Assembly: GCF_014204915.1 (NCBI RefSeq)
Contig: NZ_JACHMH010000001.1
Coordinates: 8,147,501-8,211,500, forward strand
From: Crossiella cryophila
GTDB lineage: Bacteria; Actinomycetota; Actinomycetes; Mycobacteriales; Pseudonocardiaceae
Direction: 5' to 3'
DNA length: 64,000 nucleotides
Shown here: positions 44,582-55,103 of the stretch, one piece after another
Position numbering within the stretch: the stretch's first letter is position 1
Layout: the number at the start of each line of letters is the position of its first letter
The notes under the pieces: model-generated
Database searches by the model: none
What the model was told of the DNA's origin: nothing
The model's input: the letters and a program-made list of their open reading frames with translations, nothing else
Program-made: the position numbers and the translations under genes

Positions 44582-45829
44582 ATGCGCGCCGCGTTGGAGA
44601 AACTGTGGCGCAGCCCACTCGGGCGCGCCGGGATCGTGCTGGCGAACCTGGTGGCGCTGACCGCGTTGGTGGTGCGCTGGGGTGATCAGGGGCTGTTCCT
44701 GTTCACCACGCCGATCGATCTGGACGTGTACCGGATCGGCGCGCAGGTGTGGCTGGACGGCGGCGAGCTGTACGGGCAGCTGCCGGTGACCCAGGCCGGG
44801 GTGGCGTTGCCGTTCACCTATCCCCCACTGGCCGCGATGCTGTTCGTGCCGTTGACCTGGATGTCCTGGGACACCGCGGCGCTGCTGCTGGACGCGGTGA
44901 CCGCCGGACTGCTCGCACTGGTGCTGGCACTGGTGTTGAAGCGACTCGGGGTCAGCTCGCCCGGCCGGGTGCCGTGGGCGCTGCTCACCGTGTTCCCATT
45001 GGCACTGGCCCTGGATCCGGTGCGCGGCACGGCCGGGTTCGGGCAGATCAACGCGATCCTGATGGCCATGGTGGCCCTGGACTGCCTGGTGCGTGCCCCG
45101 CGCTGGCCGCGCGGCCTGCTGATCGGGGTGGCGGCCGCGATCAAGCTCACACCCGCGGTGTTCCTGCTGTACTTCCTGCTGAACAAGGACCGGCGGGCCG
45201 CGGTGGTCACCGTGCTGGGCTTCCTCGGCGCGACCGCGCTCGGATTCGCCCTGACCGCAAGGGATTCGGTGCAGTACTGGACCGCGACCCTGTTCGACAC
45301 CGGCCGGATCGGCGGCGCCACCTATCCCGGCAACCAGTCGCTGAAGGGTTTCCTGGCCCGCACCGGCCTGGAGGGCACCACGCTGAACATCGCCTGGCTG
45401 CTGCTGTGCCTCGGCGTGCTTTTCCTGCTGCTGCGCGGAATGCGGCACGCCCTGGACACCGTCGGCACGCCGTGGGCGTTGTCGTTGAACGCCCTCGGCG
45501 GGTTGCTGGTCTCGCCGGTGTCCTGGTCGCACCACTGGGTGTGGGCCGCCCCGGCGTTGCTGTGCCTGGTGGTGCACGGGGTGCGCAGCGGCAACCGGTT
45601 GCCGTTGTGGCTGGCGGGCGGGTTCGGGCTGGCCACCGTGCTGTCCCCGCACTGGTGGTTCTCCTACTACGACCACCTGGGCTGGAACCTGTTCCAGCAT
45701 GTGCTCGGCAACAGCTACACGGTTATGGCACTGGCGATCCTGATCGCCGCGCCGAAGCTGTTCGCGCCCAAGGCGACCGAGCTGTCCGGCCCGGCCGACC
45801 AGGTCAGGCTGACCCCGGTCGGCCGATGA
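44582..45829 (+). CDS. Polyprenol-phosphate-sugar-dependent glycosyltransferase, DUF2029/GT87 type
   Basis: 415 residues; ATG after GGTGGAGGTGGCAG. About ten membrane helices with a DLDVYRIGAQVWLDGGELY motif in the first periplasmic loop and FTYPPLAAMLFVPL, the hallmark of GT-C fold mannosyltransferases of the GT87/DUF2029 family (PimE-like). GQINAILMAMVALDCL and SWSHHWVW are also typical. Members use polyprenyl-phosphate mannose to glycosylate cell-envelope lipids or glycans. It is divergent from the OmpR-like gene and convergent with rsmB, only 7 nt from its stop. Confidence 0.87.
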   Translation: MRAALEKLWRSPLGRAGIVLANLVALTALVVRWGDQGLFLFTTPIDLDVYRIGAQVWLDGGELYGQLPVTQAGVALPFTYPPLAAMLFVPLTWMSWDTAALLLDAVTAGLLALVLALVLKRLGVSSPGRVPWALLTVFPLALALDPVRGTAGFGQINAILMAMVALDCLVRAPRWPRGLLIGVAAAIKLTPAVFLLYFLLNKDRRAAVVTVLGFLGATALGFALTARDSVQYWTATLFDTGRIGGATYPGNQSLKGFLARTGLEGTTLNIAWLLLCLGVLFLLLRGMRHALDTVGTPWALSLNALGGLLVSPVSWSHHWVWAAPALLCLVVHGVRSGNRLPLWLAGGFGLATVLSPHWWFSYYDHLGWNLFQHVLGNSYTVMALAILIAAPKLFAPKATELSGPADQVRLTPVGR

Positions 45830-45836
45830 CCCTGGA

Positions 45837-47270
45837 CTACTCCGCCGGGCGGCGCAGCAGTGCGCAGAACATCGCGTCGGTGCCGTGCCGGTGGGGCCAC
45901 AGCTGGACCGACGGCCCGGCGCCGAGGTTGGGCACGCCGGGGAAGAACTCCCGGGTGTCCAGGGTCTCCGCGCCGGTGCGGCGGGCGATCTCGGTGACCA
46001 CGCTGACGGTTTCCCGCACGTGCGGGGAGCACACCACGTAGGCGACGATCCCACCTGGGCGGACCAGGCTCATCGCGGCGGTGAGCAGCTCTCGTTGCAG
46101 CTTGGTCAGCTCGGTGAGGTCCTCGGGGCGTCGCCGCCACCGGGCCTCGGGGCGGCGGCGCAGCGCGCCGAGGCCGGTGCAGGGGGCATCGACCAGGACC
46201 CGGTCGTAGCCGCCGGCAGGCAGGCCGGAGTCGCGGCCGTCGCCGACGTGCACGGTGATGGGCAGTCCGGTGGTGGCCTTGCGGACCAGGTCGGCGCGGT
46301 GCGGGGCCTTCTCCACCGCGTCCAGGACGCCGCCCTGCATGCTGACCAGCGAGGCGAGCAGCGCGGCCTTGCCGCCGGGTCCGGCGCACAGGTCGAGCCA
46401 GGTCTCGTCAGGGCCGTCCAGGGGCACCCTGGTCAGGGCGAGGGCGCAGAGCTGGCTGCCCTCGTCCTGCACGGCGGCCAGGCCCTCGCGCAGCGCGTCC
46501 AGGTCGCCGGGGTCGCCGGAGCCGGGGTCCAGGTGCACGCCGTAGGGCGAGTAGGGGGCTTCCTCGCCGCCGGTGATGGCGGCGAGTTCCTCGGCGCTGA
46601 CCTCGCCGGGGCGGGCGGCCAGGTGCACGGCGGGCCGGGCGTCGTCGGCGGCGAGCGCGTCGGCGAGTTCGGCCTTGTCGGTGGCCAGTGCCTCGGTGAA
46701 GGCCTGCGCGATCCACTTGGGGTGGGCGTGGGTGAAGGCGAGGTGCCCGACCGGGTCGGTGTCCTCGTCCGGGGCGAGTTCGGTGACCCAGGCTTCCTCG
46801 TCCTGCTGGGCGACCCGGCGCAGCACCGCGTTGACGAACCCGCCCGCGCCGGTGCCGAGTTCCAGGCGGACCAGGTCCACTGTGGAGGCGACCGCGGCGT
46901 GCGCGGGGATGCGGGTGCGCAGCAGCTGGTAGGCGCCCAGCCGCAACGCGTCCAGGGCGACGCCGTCCACTTCGGACAGCGGCCGGTCGCTGCACGCCTG
47001 CAGCACCGCGTCGAGCAGGCCCTGGGCGCGGCAGGCGCCGTAGGTGAGTTCGGTGGCCAGGCCGGCGTCGCGGCCGTGCAGCCGCCGGTCGCGGAGCAGG
47101 CCGGGCAGCACCAGGTTGGCGTAGGCGTCGCGTTCGCGGACGGCGGTGAGGGTGTCCAGGGCGGCCTTGCGGGCGGGGTCGGTCTCCGGCGGACGGCGCG
47201 GCCCCGAGCGCCGGCGCGGGGGTCCGCTGCGATCCGAGCGGGCCTGCCGACGGTTGGGCTGGTGCATCAT
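45837..47270 (-). CDS. rsmB: 16S rRNA (cytosine-967 C5)-methyltransferase
   Basis: 477 residues. After a basic Arg/Pro-rich start comes a NusB-like RNA-binding domain ([20 protein letters not shown] to about 190), then a NOL1/NOP2/Sun methyltransferase with motif [18 protein letters not shown] and the catalytic [20 protein letters not shown] plus [17 protein letters not shown]. It overlaps fmt by 4 nt, the widespread def-fmt-rsmB arrangement. Confidence 0.94.
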   Translation of the reverse strand: MMHQPNRRQARSDRSGPPRRRSGPRRPPETDPARKAALDTLTAVRERDAYANLVLPGLLRDRRLHGRDAGLATELTYGACRAQGLLDAVLQACSDRPLSEVDGVALDALRLGAYQLLRTRIPAHAAVASTVDLVRLELGTGAGGFVNAVLRRVAQQDEEAWVTELAPDEDTDPVGHLAFTHAHPKWIAQAFTEALATDKAELADALAADDARPAVHLAARPGEVSAEELAAITGGEEAPYSPYGVHLDPGSGDPGDLDALREGLAAVQDEGSQLCALALTRVPLDGPDETWLDLCAGPGGKAALLASLVSMQGGVLDAVEKAPHRADLVRKATTGLPITVHVGDGRDSGLPAGGYDRVLVDAPCTGLGALRRRPEARWRRRPEDLTELTKLQRELLTAAMSLVRPGGIVAYVVCSPHVRETVSVVTEIARRTGAETLDTREFFPGVPNLGAGPSVQLWPHRHGTDAMFCALLRRPAE

Positions 47271-48193
47271 CCGAGCCGTTCTCCCTGTTCCGGCCGCACG
47301 CCCCGAGCCCAGTCGGTGGCGGCCATCCGTTTCTTTCCCTGTGCCTGGACCTCGCCGAGGGCGACCGGGCTGGTGGCGGTGCCCACGAGCACCCGCTTGC
47401 GTTCGACCTTCAGCTCGCCGGGTGGCAGCGTCTCGGCCTCGACGAGGGTGAGTGGGCCCAGTTTGAGTCGTTCACCGCGGAACTCCGCCCAGGCCCCCGG
47501 TTCGGGGGTGACCGAGCGGACGAGGCGGTCCACCGCGAGGGCGGGCAGGCCGAAGTCGGCCTTGGCGTCCTCGACGGTGACCTTGCCCGCGTAGCTGACG
47601 CCGTCCGCGGGCTGCTCGCGCGCTTCCACGGTACCGGCGGCGATGCCGTCCATGGTCGCGGACAGCAGTGCCGCGCCGGAGATGGAGAGGCGTTCGAGCA
47701 GCTCACCGGCGGTGTCGGTGAGCCGGACGGTTTCGGTGACCACACCGAAGACGGGTCCGGCGTCCATGGGTTTGACGATCCGGAACACGCTGGCCCCGGT
47801 GACCTCGTCGCCCGCGCGCACGGCGGCCTGCACGGGGGCGGCGCCGCGCCAGGCCGGCAGCAGCGAGAAGTGCAGGTTCACCCAGCCGTGTTTCGGGATG
47901 TCCAGGGTGCGCTGGGGCAGCAGGTTCCCGTAGGCGACGACCGGGCAGCAGTCGGGGTCGAGTTCGCGCAGCCGGTCCAGGAACTCCGGCGCACCGGCCT
48001 TCTCCGGGGTGAGCACCTCGATGCCGTGCTCGTCGGCGAGCGCGCCGACCGGGGAGCGGTGCAGCGTGCGGCCGCGGCCAGCTGGCGCGTCGGGGCGGGT
48101 GATGACCGCGATGACCTCGTGCTCTGGCGAGTCGATGAGCGTGCGCAGGGAGGGCAGGGCGACCTCGGGGGTGCCTGCGAAGATCAGCCGCAT
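47267..48193 (-). CDS. fmt: Methionyl-tRNA formyltransferase
   Basis: 308 residues from [19 protein letters not shown]. The formyl-folate binding and catalytic residues are in [37 protein letters not shown], and [11 protein letters not shown] and the C-terminal anticodon-arm domain follow. It formylates initiator Met-tRNA. One nucleotide separates it from def, whose product removes the same formyl group. Confidence 0.96.
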   Translation of the reverse strand: MRLIFAGTPEVALPSLRTLIDSPEHEVIAVITRPDAPAGRGRTLHRSPVGALADEHGIEVLTPEKAGAPEFLDRLRELDPDCCPVVAYGNLLPQRTLDIPKHGWVNLHFSLLPAWRGAAPVQAAVRAGDEVTGASVFRIVKPMDAGPVFGVVTETVRLTDTAGELLERLSISGAALLSATMDGIAAGTVEAREQPADGVSYAGKVTVEDAKADFGLPALAVDRLVRSVTPEPGAWAEFRGERLKLGPLTLVEAETLPPGELKVERKRVLVGTATSPVALGEVQAQGKKRMAATDWARGVRPEQGERLG

Positions 48194-48194
48194 G

Positions 48195-48749
48195 TCAGCG
48201 ACCACCGCCGAAGAGCGGGTGTGGGCTCTGCTTGATCACGGGTGCGGTGGTCTCCTGCCCGAACCAGTCGGATTCGCGGATCTGTCTGAGCGCGAGTTTG
48301 CGGGTCTCGGCGTCGAGCCGGTCCACGAAGAGCACGCCGTCGAGGTGGTCGGACTCGTGCTGGATGCAGCGGGCCAGGAGGTTGCTGCCCTCGACCTCGA
48401 CGGGTTCGCCGTGCATGTTCCAGCCCTTGGCGACCACGTGGAGGTGGCGGCGGCAGTCCCAGCGCAGGCCGGGGATGGACAGGCAGCCCTCGGGGCCGTC
48501 CTGTTCCTCCTCGCCGACCACGTCGAAGCTGGGGTTGATCAGGTGTCCGGCGAAGCCGTCGCAGTGGTAGGTGAACACGCGCAGCCCGACCCCGATCTGC
48601 GGGGCGGCCAGTCCGGCCCCGCCCTGGCCCTCCATGGTGTCCCAGAGGTCCTTGACCAGGTGCCGCAGCTCCGCGTCGAAGTCGGTGACCTCGGTGGCCG
48701 GGGTCCGCAGCACGGGGTCCCCGAATAGCCTGATCGGCTGGACTGTCAC
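48195..48749 (-). CDS. def: Peptide deformylase
   Basis: 184 residues; GTG start after AAGGGAG (the open frame upstream to 48974 lacks a site). All three family motifs are intact: [12 protein letters not shown] near residue 44, EGCLSIPG near 89, and the metal-binding [16 protein letters not shown] near 132. It removes formyl from nascent proteins. First gene of def-fmt-rsmB, divergent from the sigma-factor gene. Confidence 0.96.
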   Translation of the reverse strand: MTVQPIRLFGDPVLRTPATEVTDFDAELRHLVKDLWDTMEGQGGAGLAAPQIGVGLRVFTYHCDGFAGHLINPSFDVVGEEEQDGPEGCLSIPGLRWDCRRHLHVVAKGWNMHGEPVEVEGSNLLARCIQHESDHLDGVLFVDRLDAETRKLALRQIRESDWFGQETTAPVIKQSPHPLFGGGR

Positions 48750-48870
48750 GCGGCTCCCTTCAGGACGGTTCGGCGTGCACGAGTCTAGAGGTTGGAATTC
48801 GTGTGCAACGCAGGACGCCGATCGGTCACTTACCCATGTGACCGCGTTCGTGAGACAGAACTGGGGTGCG

Positions 48871-49473
48871 ATGGTCTTGGCCCAACCTGTCGGCCAACCC
48901 GAGCCGGTGCCACGCGCGGACGGCAAGGACGACGACCGCGTGCTGTGGCAGCGGGCGGCGGCCGATGACCGCAACGCCTTCGGCGAGCTGTTCGAACGGC
49001 ACGCCGAGGCGGTGTGGAACCACGCCTACCGGTTGACCGGGTCGTGGTCGGCGGCGGAGGACCTCACCTCCACCACCTTCCTCACGGCCTGGCGCAAACG
49101 GGCGGAGCTGACCCTGGTCCGGGAGTCGGCGCTGCCCTGGCTGTACACGGTCGCGGGCAACCTGGCCCGGACGGAGTTCCGCAGGCTGGGCCGCTTCCGC
49201 AAGGCGCTGGCCAGGATGCCCGCGCTGCACGTGGTGCGCGATCACGCCGAGGAGGTCGTGGACCAGGTCGACGGGGACCGGCGCCTGCAGAAGGTGCTGG
49301 CGGCGATCGACGAGTTGCCCAAGGCTGAACGGGAGGCCGTGCAGTTGTGCCTGCTCGGTGAGTTGTCGATCCCGGAGGCCGCGGAGGCGCTGGGTGTGGC
49401 CGAGGTGAGTGTGCGTTCCCGGATATCGCGTGCCCGCAGCAGACTGCGTGGCCTGGTCGAGGAGGAGCTGTGA
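48871..49473 (+). CDS. ECF-type RNA polymerase sigma factor
   Basis: 200 residues. Region 2 is DRNAFGELFERHAEAVWNHAYRLTGSWSAAEDLTSTTFLTAWRK and region 4 is AIDELPKAEREAVQLCLLGELSIPEAAEALGVAEVSVRSRISRARSRLR. Start choice: ATG after GGGGTG; a GTG at 48838 is an alternative. It is coupled (TGATG) to a membrane protein gene that may act as its anti-sigma or signal partner. The ECF subgroup is not assignable by eye. Confidence 0.93.
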   Translation: MVLAQPVGQPEPVPRADGKDDDRVLWQRAAADDRNAFGELFERHAEAVWNHAYRLTGSWSAAEDLTSTTFLTAWRKRAELTLVRESALPWLYTVAGNLARTEFRRLGRFRKALARMPALHVVRDHAEEVVDQVDGDRRLQKVLAAIDELPKAEREAVQLCLLGELSIPEAAEALGVAEVSVRSRISRARSRLRGLVEEEL

Positions 49474-50819
49474 TGGACGACAAGTTCGAGCTGCCTCCGC
49501 GGCGGGAGCTGCCGGAGGACATCAAGGACCGGATGCGCGCCACGGTGCGGATGCGGATGGACGACCCGGAGTTCGAGCCGCAGGGCCGGGGCCGCCGGTT
49601 CCTGGCCGCGGCGGCGGCGATCATGGTGGTCGCGGTGGGCGCGGCGGTGGTGGTGCAGTCCGCACAGGACGAGGGCACGGCCAACGACCCCGGCGCGACC
49701 ACGACCCCGAGCGCGAGTGGCGGCTTCCAGGCGGGCAACCAGGCCACCGCGGACCGGGCCCTGGTGGACCGGTGCTGGCGGGCCGCGATGCTGTCCCCGC
49801 AGGCCGAGAAGTACCCGAGGCGCCGCGAGGAGTGGATGGGCGGCCGTCAGATGACCTGGAGCGGGGTGCGCCAGATCGGGCTGCGCCTCGGTCAGCAGAT
49901 CGCGGGCTGTGAGCTGAGCGAGACCACGGTGTGGATCTCCGAGCCGCAGACTCCCCTGGCGCCGGAGGACCCCACCCAGTTCAAGATGATGATGATGACC
50001 CCCAACGGCGGGTCGGCGCTCAACGTCCGGGCCGGGGTCGGCAAGGTCGTGGTCGGCGTTGACCAGTCGGCGCGGGGCGGGGAGAAGTCGGCGCTGGAGC
50101 CCTACGACATGTTCTACGGGGTGCGCACGGGTGAGCCGCGGCAGCTGCCCGGTGGGGCGAAGGTGCACGTCGGGGTGGAGGATCCGGCCACCCGCAAGTT
50201 CCGCGATGTGATCTACGCGCAGTTGCCCGCGCCGATGGTGACCGTGGTCGACCAGCCGCAGCCGCCGGGTGAGCGCACCTCACCGGCCGGGAAGAAGCTG
50301 GCCGAGTGCGTCGAGACGGAGCGGACCAAGTACTTCAGGCCGGTGGTGAACGCGGAACTGCTGGTGCCCGGCGCCTACGCCGAGTTCCCGGCCACGGGTC
50401 AGTGGACGGTGGTCGGCAGGCACCAGGAGATGGTGGTGGCCTGTGCCTGGAACCAGGCCAGCGGGAGCTACCGGATGGAGGTGGACCGCTGGGGCCTCCC
50501 GCTGATACCGGAGGACGCGGCCAGGCCCGTCCGGTACACCGACGCGATCCCGTTCGACGAGCTGCGGTTGCCGGAGCGGGACCGGCGCAAGGACCGGTTC
50601 GCCGGTTTCGCCGGTGCGGCCGCGGAACAGGTCGCGGAGCTGAGCCTGACCCAGCCCAACGGCACGCCGATGCGGGTCATCCTGGCCAAGGGCACCTTCA
50701 TCGCCTACGTGACCGGTCCGCCGCAGGGCCACGACCAGATGGACATCGACCTGGCCACCTATGTCGCCAAGGACGCCAAGGGCAAGGTGATCGGCTCGGG
50801 GCGGCTGGTCCCGCAGTGA
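49473..50819 (+). CDS. Membrane-anchored partner of the ECF sigma factor, extracellular domain unknown
   Basis: 448 residues from MDDKFELPPRRELPEDIKDRM, sharing one base with the sigma-factor stop. A cytoplasmic start of about 45 residues precedes one membrane helix (FLAAAAAIMVVAVGAAVVV), then a 380-residue outside domain with several Cys (DRCWRAA, GCELSET, LAECVETE, VVACAWN) that may form disulphides. No zinc anti-sigma motif (HxxxCxxC) is present. Position implies a regulatory link with the sigma factor, but that is inference. Confidence 0.75.
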   Translation: MDDKFELPPRRELPEDIKDRMRATVRMRMDDPEFEPQGRGRRFLAAAAAIMVVAVGAAVVVQSAQDEGTANDPGATTTPSASGGFQAGNQATADRALVDRCWRAAMLSPQAEKYPRRREEWMGGRQMTWSGVRQIGLRLGQQIAGCELSETTVWISEPQTPLAPEDPTQFKMMMMTPNGGSALNVRAGVGKVVVGVDQSARGGEKSALEPYDMFYGVRTGEPRQLPGGAKVHVGVEDPATRKFRDVIYAQLPAPMVTVVDQPQPPGERTSPAGKKLAECVETERTKYFRPVVNAELLVPGAYAEFPATGQWTVVGRHQEMVVACAWNQASGSYRMEVDRWGLPLIPEDAARPVRYTDAIPFDELRLPERDRRKDRFAGFAGAAAEQVAELSLTQPNGTPMRVILAKGTFIAYVTGPPQGHDQMDIDLATYVAKDAKGKVIGSGRLVPQ

Positions 50820-50823
50820 CGCC

Positions 50824-52830
50824 TCAGAGCAGTTCGAGTGGATCGAGCCGGACCCGCACCAGGTCCGGCTCTTTTCGCGCGGTGCGGGCGGCGACCGCGT
50901 CGTGCAGGGCGGTGGCCAGGGCGCGGCCGTCGGTGCGCGGGGTGCGGATGAGGGCGCGTTCGCGTTCCTCCTCCTGACCGCGGGTCTCCAGGGTGACCGG
51001 GCCGAGGATCTGGGCGCTGGGCGGCAGGGTGAGGCCGTCGAGGAACTCGTTGACCGCGGCGGGGGTGCCGTCCACGGTGGCGATGCGCACGGCAGGCGGG
51101 AAGCCGAGTTCGGTGCGCGCGTCCAGTTCGGTCTCGGCGTGCCAGACCGGGTCCCAGCGGACCAGGGCCTGCACCACGGGCAGGCTGGAGTCGGCGATGA
51201 CCACCACCCGCCCACCCTCGGCCGCGCCGCGGACCAGGGCGGCGGCGGTGAGCCAGCGACGCAGCGCCTCCTCGCCGGCACGCAGGTCGGAGCGGGCCAG
51301 CATGGCCCAGCCGTCCAGCAGCAGCGCGGCCCCGTAGCCTTGCGGCACAAAGGGTTCCGCGCCCGGGGTGGCGACCACGAGGGCCGGTTTCGCGGGCACC
51401 TCGGAGAGCACCTCGTCGGCGCCGGAGGTGCGTACCGGGAAGCCGGGGAAGGCCCGGCCGAGTTCCTCGGCGGTGCGTTTGGCGCCGACCACGACGAACC
51501 GCAGCCGCCGTGATCCGCAGGCGGGGCAGGAGAATCCGGCCTCGGCCGCGCCACACCACCGGCAGGCGGCTGGCCGGGGCACGTCCTCACCGCCCGCGGG
51601 CAGGGCGAGCGGTCCGGAGCAGCGGCGGCAGCGGGCGGGGGCCCGGCAGCCACCGCAGGCCAGCGCGGGCACGTAGCCCCGGCGCGGCACCTGCACCAGC
51701 ACCGGCAGCCCGGCGGCGAGGGCCTCGCGGGCGGCGGCGAAGGCCACCGAGGGCAGCCGGGCGGCCCGCGCGGCCGCGTCCCGCTCCTCCTGGCGGTCGT
51801 CCTCGCCGATGGAGGTCACCCGCGGCGCGACGGCCCGCAGTTGTTCCCTGGCGCCGACGATCTCGTGCGCCCACCCCGTCCGCACCAGCAGCGCGGCCTC
51901 CGCGGTGCGGGCGAACCCGGCGACCAGCAGCGCGGCCCCGCTGGCGTGCGCGCGCAGCATCAGCACGTCCCTGGTGTGCGGGTAGGGCATCCGCTGATCG
52001 GCATGGAGGTCGTCGCCGTCGTCCCACACCGCGACCAGCCCGGGGTCGGCCACCGGCGCGAACGCCGCCGCCCTGGTGCCCACCACGACCTTGACCGCGC
52101 CACGGCGTACCGCCAGCCACCGCTTGTACCGCTCCGAGGGCCCCAGGTCCGCGGCCAGCGCCACCACACCCGCCTCGCCCAGCACCCGCACACAGGCCGC
52201 GTGCACCCGGGCCAGGTCCCGGTGATCGGGCACCACCAGCACCGCACCCCGCCCGGCCGCCGCGACCTGGGCGGCCGCCTCGGCCAGCCGCGCGGGCCAG
52301 TCCTCCCCCGGCAGCGCCTGCCACACCGCGTGCGCGGGCCGCGCGCCCCGCAACGCCTCCAGGAACGCCCCGCCCCGCGGATACCGCGCCCACCCGGCCG
52401 GGTCAGGCGGCTCGGGCGGCGGCGCGGCCGCCCGCGGCTCCGCGGCCTCGGCCCTGGCGTGCCGAGGCGGGATGGCCAGCCGCAACACGTCGATCAGGGT
52501 GCCCGCGTACCGGTCGGCCACGGCGCGGGCCAGGCTGAGGATCTCCGGCGACAGCACCGGTTCGGGCGAGGTGACCCGTTCCAGGTAGGCGAGTTTGCCC
52601 TGGTGCCCCGACTCGGCCACCCGTTCCAGGATGTACCCGTCCACGAGCTGCCCGGCGAAGCGCACCCGCACCCGGCAGCCGGGCACCGCGTCCTCGGCGT
52701 ACTTGTCCGGCACCAGGTAGTCGAAGGGCCGGTCCAGGTGCGCGAGCGGGACGTCCACGCAGATCCGCGCCACCGGTTCGATGGCGGCGGGCTGCTGTTC
52801 CCCACGTCGGTACCCGCCTGGTTTGCCCAC
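50824..52830 (-). CDS. priA: Primosomal protein N' (PriA), actinobacterial form without Walker A
   Basis: 668 residues. The N-terminal 3'-DNA-binding domain (ICVDVPLAHLDRPFDYLVPDKY) and the helicase-body zinc sites (CGGCRAPARCRRC; CRWCGAAEAGFSCPACGS) are present. Where other PriA proteins have a GSGKT loop, this one reads ALPGEDWPARLAEAA, and the DEAH-like motif is VWDDGDDLHAD. As known for actinobacterial PriA, ATPase activity is probably lost and a structural role in replication restart is kept. Neighbours metK and def fit the usual locus. Confidence 0.9.
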   Translation of the reverse strand: MGKPGGYRRGEQQPAAIEPVARICVDVPLAHLDRPFDYLVPDKYAEDAVPGCRVRVRFAGQLVDGYILERVAESGHQGKLAYLERVTSPEPVLSPEILSLARAVADRYAGTLIDVLRLAIPPRHARAEAAEPRAAAPPPEPPDPAGWARYPRGGAFLEALRGARPAHAVWQALPGEDWPARLAEAAAQVAAAGRGAVLVVPDHRDLARVHAACVRVLGEAGVVALAADLGPSERYKRWLAVRRGAVKVVVGTRAAAFAPVADPGLVAVWDDGDDLHADQRMPYPHTRDVLMLRAHASGAALLVAGFARTAEAALLVRTGWAHEIVGAREQLRAVAPRVTSIGEDDRQEERDAAARAARLPSVAFAAAREALAAGLPVLVQVPRRGYVPALACGGCRAPARCRRCSGPLALPAGGEDVPRPAACRWCGAAEAGFSCPACGSRRLRFVVVGAKRTAEELGRAFPGFPVRTSGADEVLSEVPAKPALVVATPGAEPFVPQGYGAALLLDGWAMLARSDLRAGEEALRRWLTAAALVRGAAEGGRVVVIADSSLPVVQALVRWDPVWHAETELDARTELGFPPAVRIATVDGTPAAVNEFLDGLTLPPSAQILGPVTLETRGQEEERERALIRTPRTDGRALATALHDAVAARTARKEPDLVRVRLDPLELL
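50845..50875 (+). terminator. Rho-independent terminator for the sigma-factor operon, inside priA
   Basis: GAGCCGGACC (50845-50854) pairs perfectly with GGTCCGGCTC (50862-50871) over a 7-nt loop and is followed by TTTT. It lies 25 nt after the plus-strand stop, within the 3' coding end of the convergent priA gene. Confidence 0.8.
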
Positions 52831-52856
52831 CCACCTGGTCTATCAGACGAACCCCG

Positions 52857-53276
52857 TCACACCGGCATCGCCCGCCCAAGATCGCCCGCCAGAGCCGCCA
52901 GCCGCTCCGCCGCGGCCCGCTCGCCGACCCCGTCCGGCCCGACGGAGAGATCCCGCGATTCCAGCCCCGGTTCGGCGCTCAGCGCGGGCAGATTCCCGCC
53001 CGCCCGCTCGACAAGCACCACGGCGGTGGCCGCGAACCCCTCCAGCAACGCCCGCAACACCGGGTGACCCGATTCCCGGCACCGCCGCACCACGGCGTCG
53101 GTGAGGGCCGCGAACACCGGCAGGTCGATCTCACACTCATCGGCGACCATCGCCCCCAGCCCGGTCGGCAGGTCCACGGCGGTCGAGGCGGCCTGGGCCG
53201 AGGCGAGGAACAACGCGGCCACCCCGTTGGCCGGATTCCACAGCGTACGCCCGGCATGCTTGAAGTACTGACTCAT
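52857..53276 (-). CDS. Unknown helical protein
   Basis: 139 residues from MSQYFKHAGRTLWNPANGVAAL, after GGGGGAG; the frame runs upstream through the repeats but without a site. It is Ala-rich and mostly helical (VAALFLASAQAASTAVDLPTGLGAMV, VFAALTDAVVRRCRESG, AAAERLAALAGDLGRAMPV). No family recognised. It sits 26 nt before priA and may share a transcript with it. Confidence 0.6.
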   Translation of the reverse strand: MSQYFKHAGRTLWNPANGVAALFLASAQAASTAVDLPTGLGAMVADECEIDLPVFAALTDAVVRRCRESGHPVLRALLEGFAATAVVLVERAGGNLPALSAEPGLESRDLSVGPDGVGERAAAERLAALAGDLGRAMPV

Positions 53277-53348
53277 CCCACTCCCCCAAGTGCTTACCGG
53301 ACAACGACTTCCGGCCCGGTCCACAGTAGACGCCAACATCCAACCTGC

Positions 53349-53458
53349 CGTCCCACAACGGCCAACACGCCAGCGGGGTCTCCCAACCCTCGGCGTGTTG
53401 GCCGTTCTCGTACGGGGTCTTGGCCGTTCTCGTACGCCACGTTGGCTGTTGCGGGACG
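53349..53458. repeat. Repeat cluster F1: one inverted and three direct units
   Basis: The inverted unit ends at 53368; direct units start at 53395, 53417 and 53441 (the last degenerate, GTTGGCTGTT). Left half of a duplicated block. Confidence 0.8.
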
Positions 53459-53566
53459 AGGGTTGGGCTGCCAGCTCAGGAACCAGCGTGACTTGAGGGC
53501 ACACGAACCGCGATTGGCCTGTCCCTGCCCCAGCCCAAGCCCCGGGCCAGACCCGCTGTACCGCAA

Positions 53567-53759
53567 CGGCCAACACACCGTCCCACAACGGCCAACACTC
53601 CGGCGGGGGTCTCCCAACCCTCGGAGTGTTGGCCGTTCTCGTACGGAGTGTTGGCCGTTGTTGTACGGGGTCTTGGCCGTTGTCGTACGCCACGTTGGCC
53701 TGTCCCGGCCGCCAGGGCGTACGAGAACGGCCAAACTGGTGTACGAGAACGGCCAACAC
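53567..53759. repeat. Repeat cluster F2: two inverted, four direct, two inverted units
   Basis: Inverted units end at 53576 and 53598; direct units start at 53626, 53648, 53670 and 53694; further inverted units end near 53737 and at 53759. It lies 82 nt beyond the metK stop and is the longest single cluster after A. Confidence 0.82.
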
Positions 53760-53841
53760 GCCGGGTGGGGGGGTTCGGGGGCTGGGAATGGCGAACGGCC
53801 GGGCTGCCCGTGGGCGGCCCGGCCGTTGCTTCGGGTCAGGC

Positions 53842-55038
<1,197 letters not shown>

Positions 55039-55103
55039 GGTTCTCCCCTGGAGACAAGTTAGGTACGGCTAAGTAGCTTAGTTGGGGGTGCCTAGAGCAT
55101 GGC

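Larger units (their letters stand above)
53277..53841. other. 565-bp gap holding the largest repeat cluster
   Basis: Between the start of the helical-protein gene and the end of metK. It contains repeat clusters F1 and F2, joined by about 100 bp of unique sequence. F1 and F2 share longer flanking sequence (GGGTCTCCCAACCCTCGG before the direct units) with an offset of 230-231 bp, showing a block duplication. No credible gene. Confidence 0.8.

Noticed and set aside
45830-45836. Terminator between the convergent GT87-type gene and rsmB
   Set aside because: The gap is 7 nt and I could not find a convincing stem overlapping either gene end.
53349-53759. Possible CRISPR array
   Set aside because: Units are contiguous 21-22 bp repeats in both orientations without unique spacers, and no cas genes are present.
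55039-55103. SAM riboswitch associated with metK
   Set aside because: The short gap upstream of metK has no recognisable SAM-riboswitch core, and metK follows coaBC at the end of a gene run.
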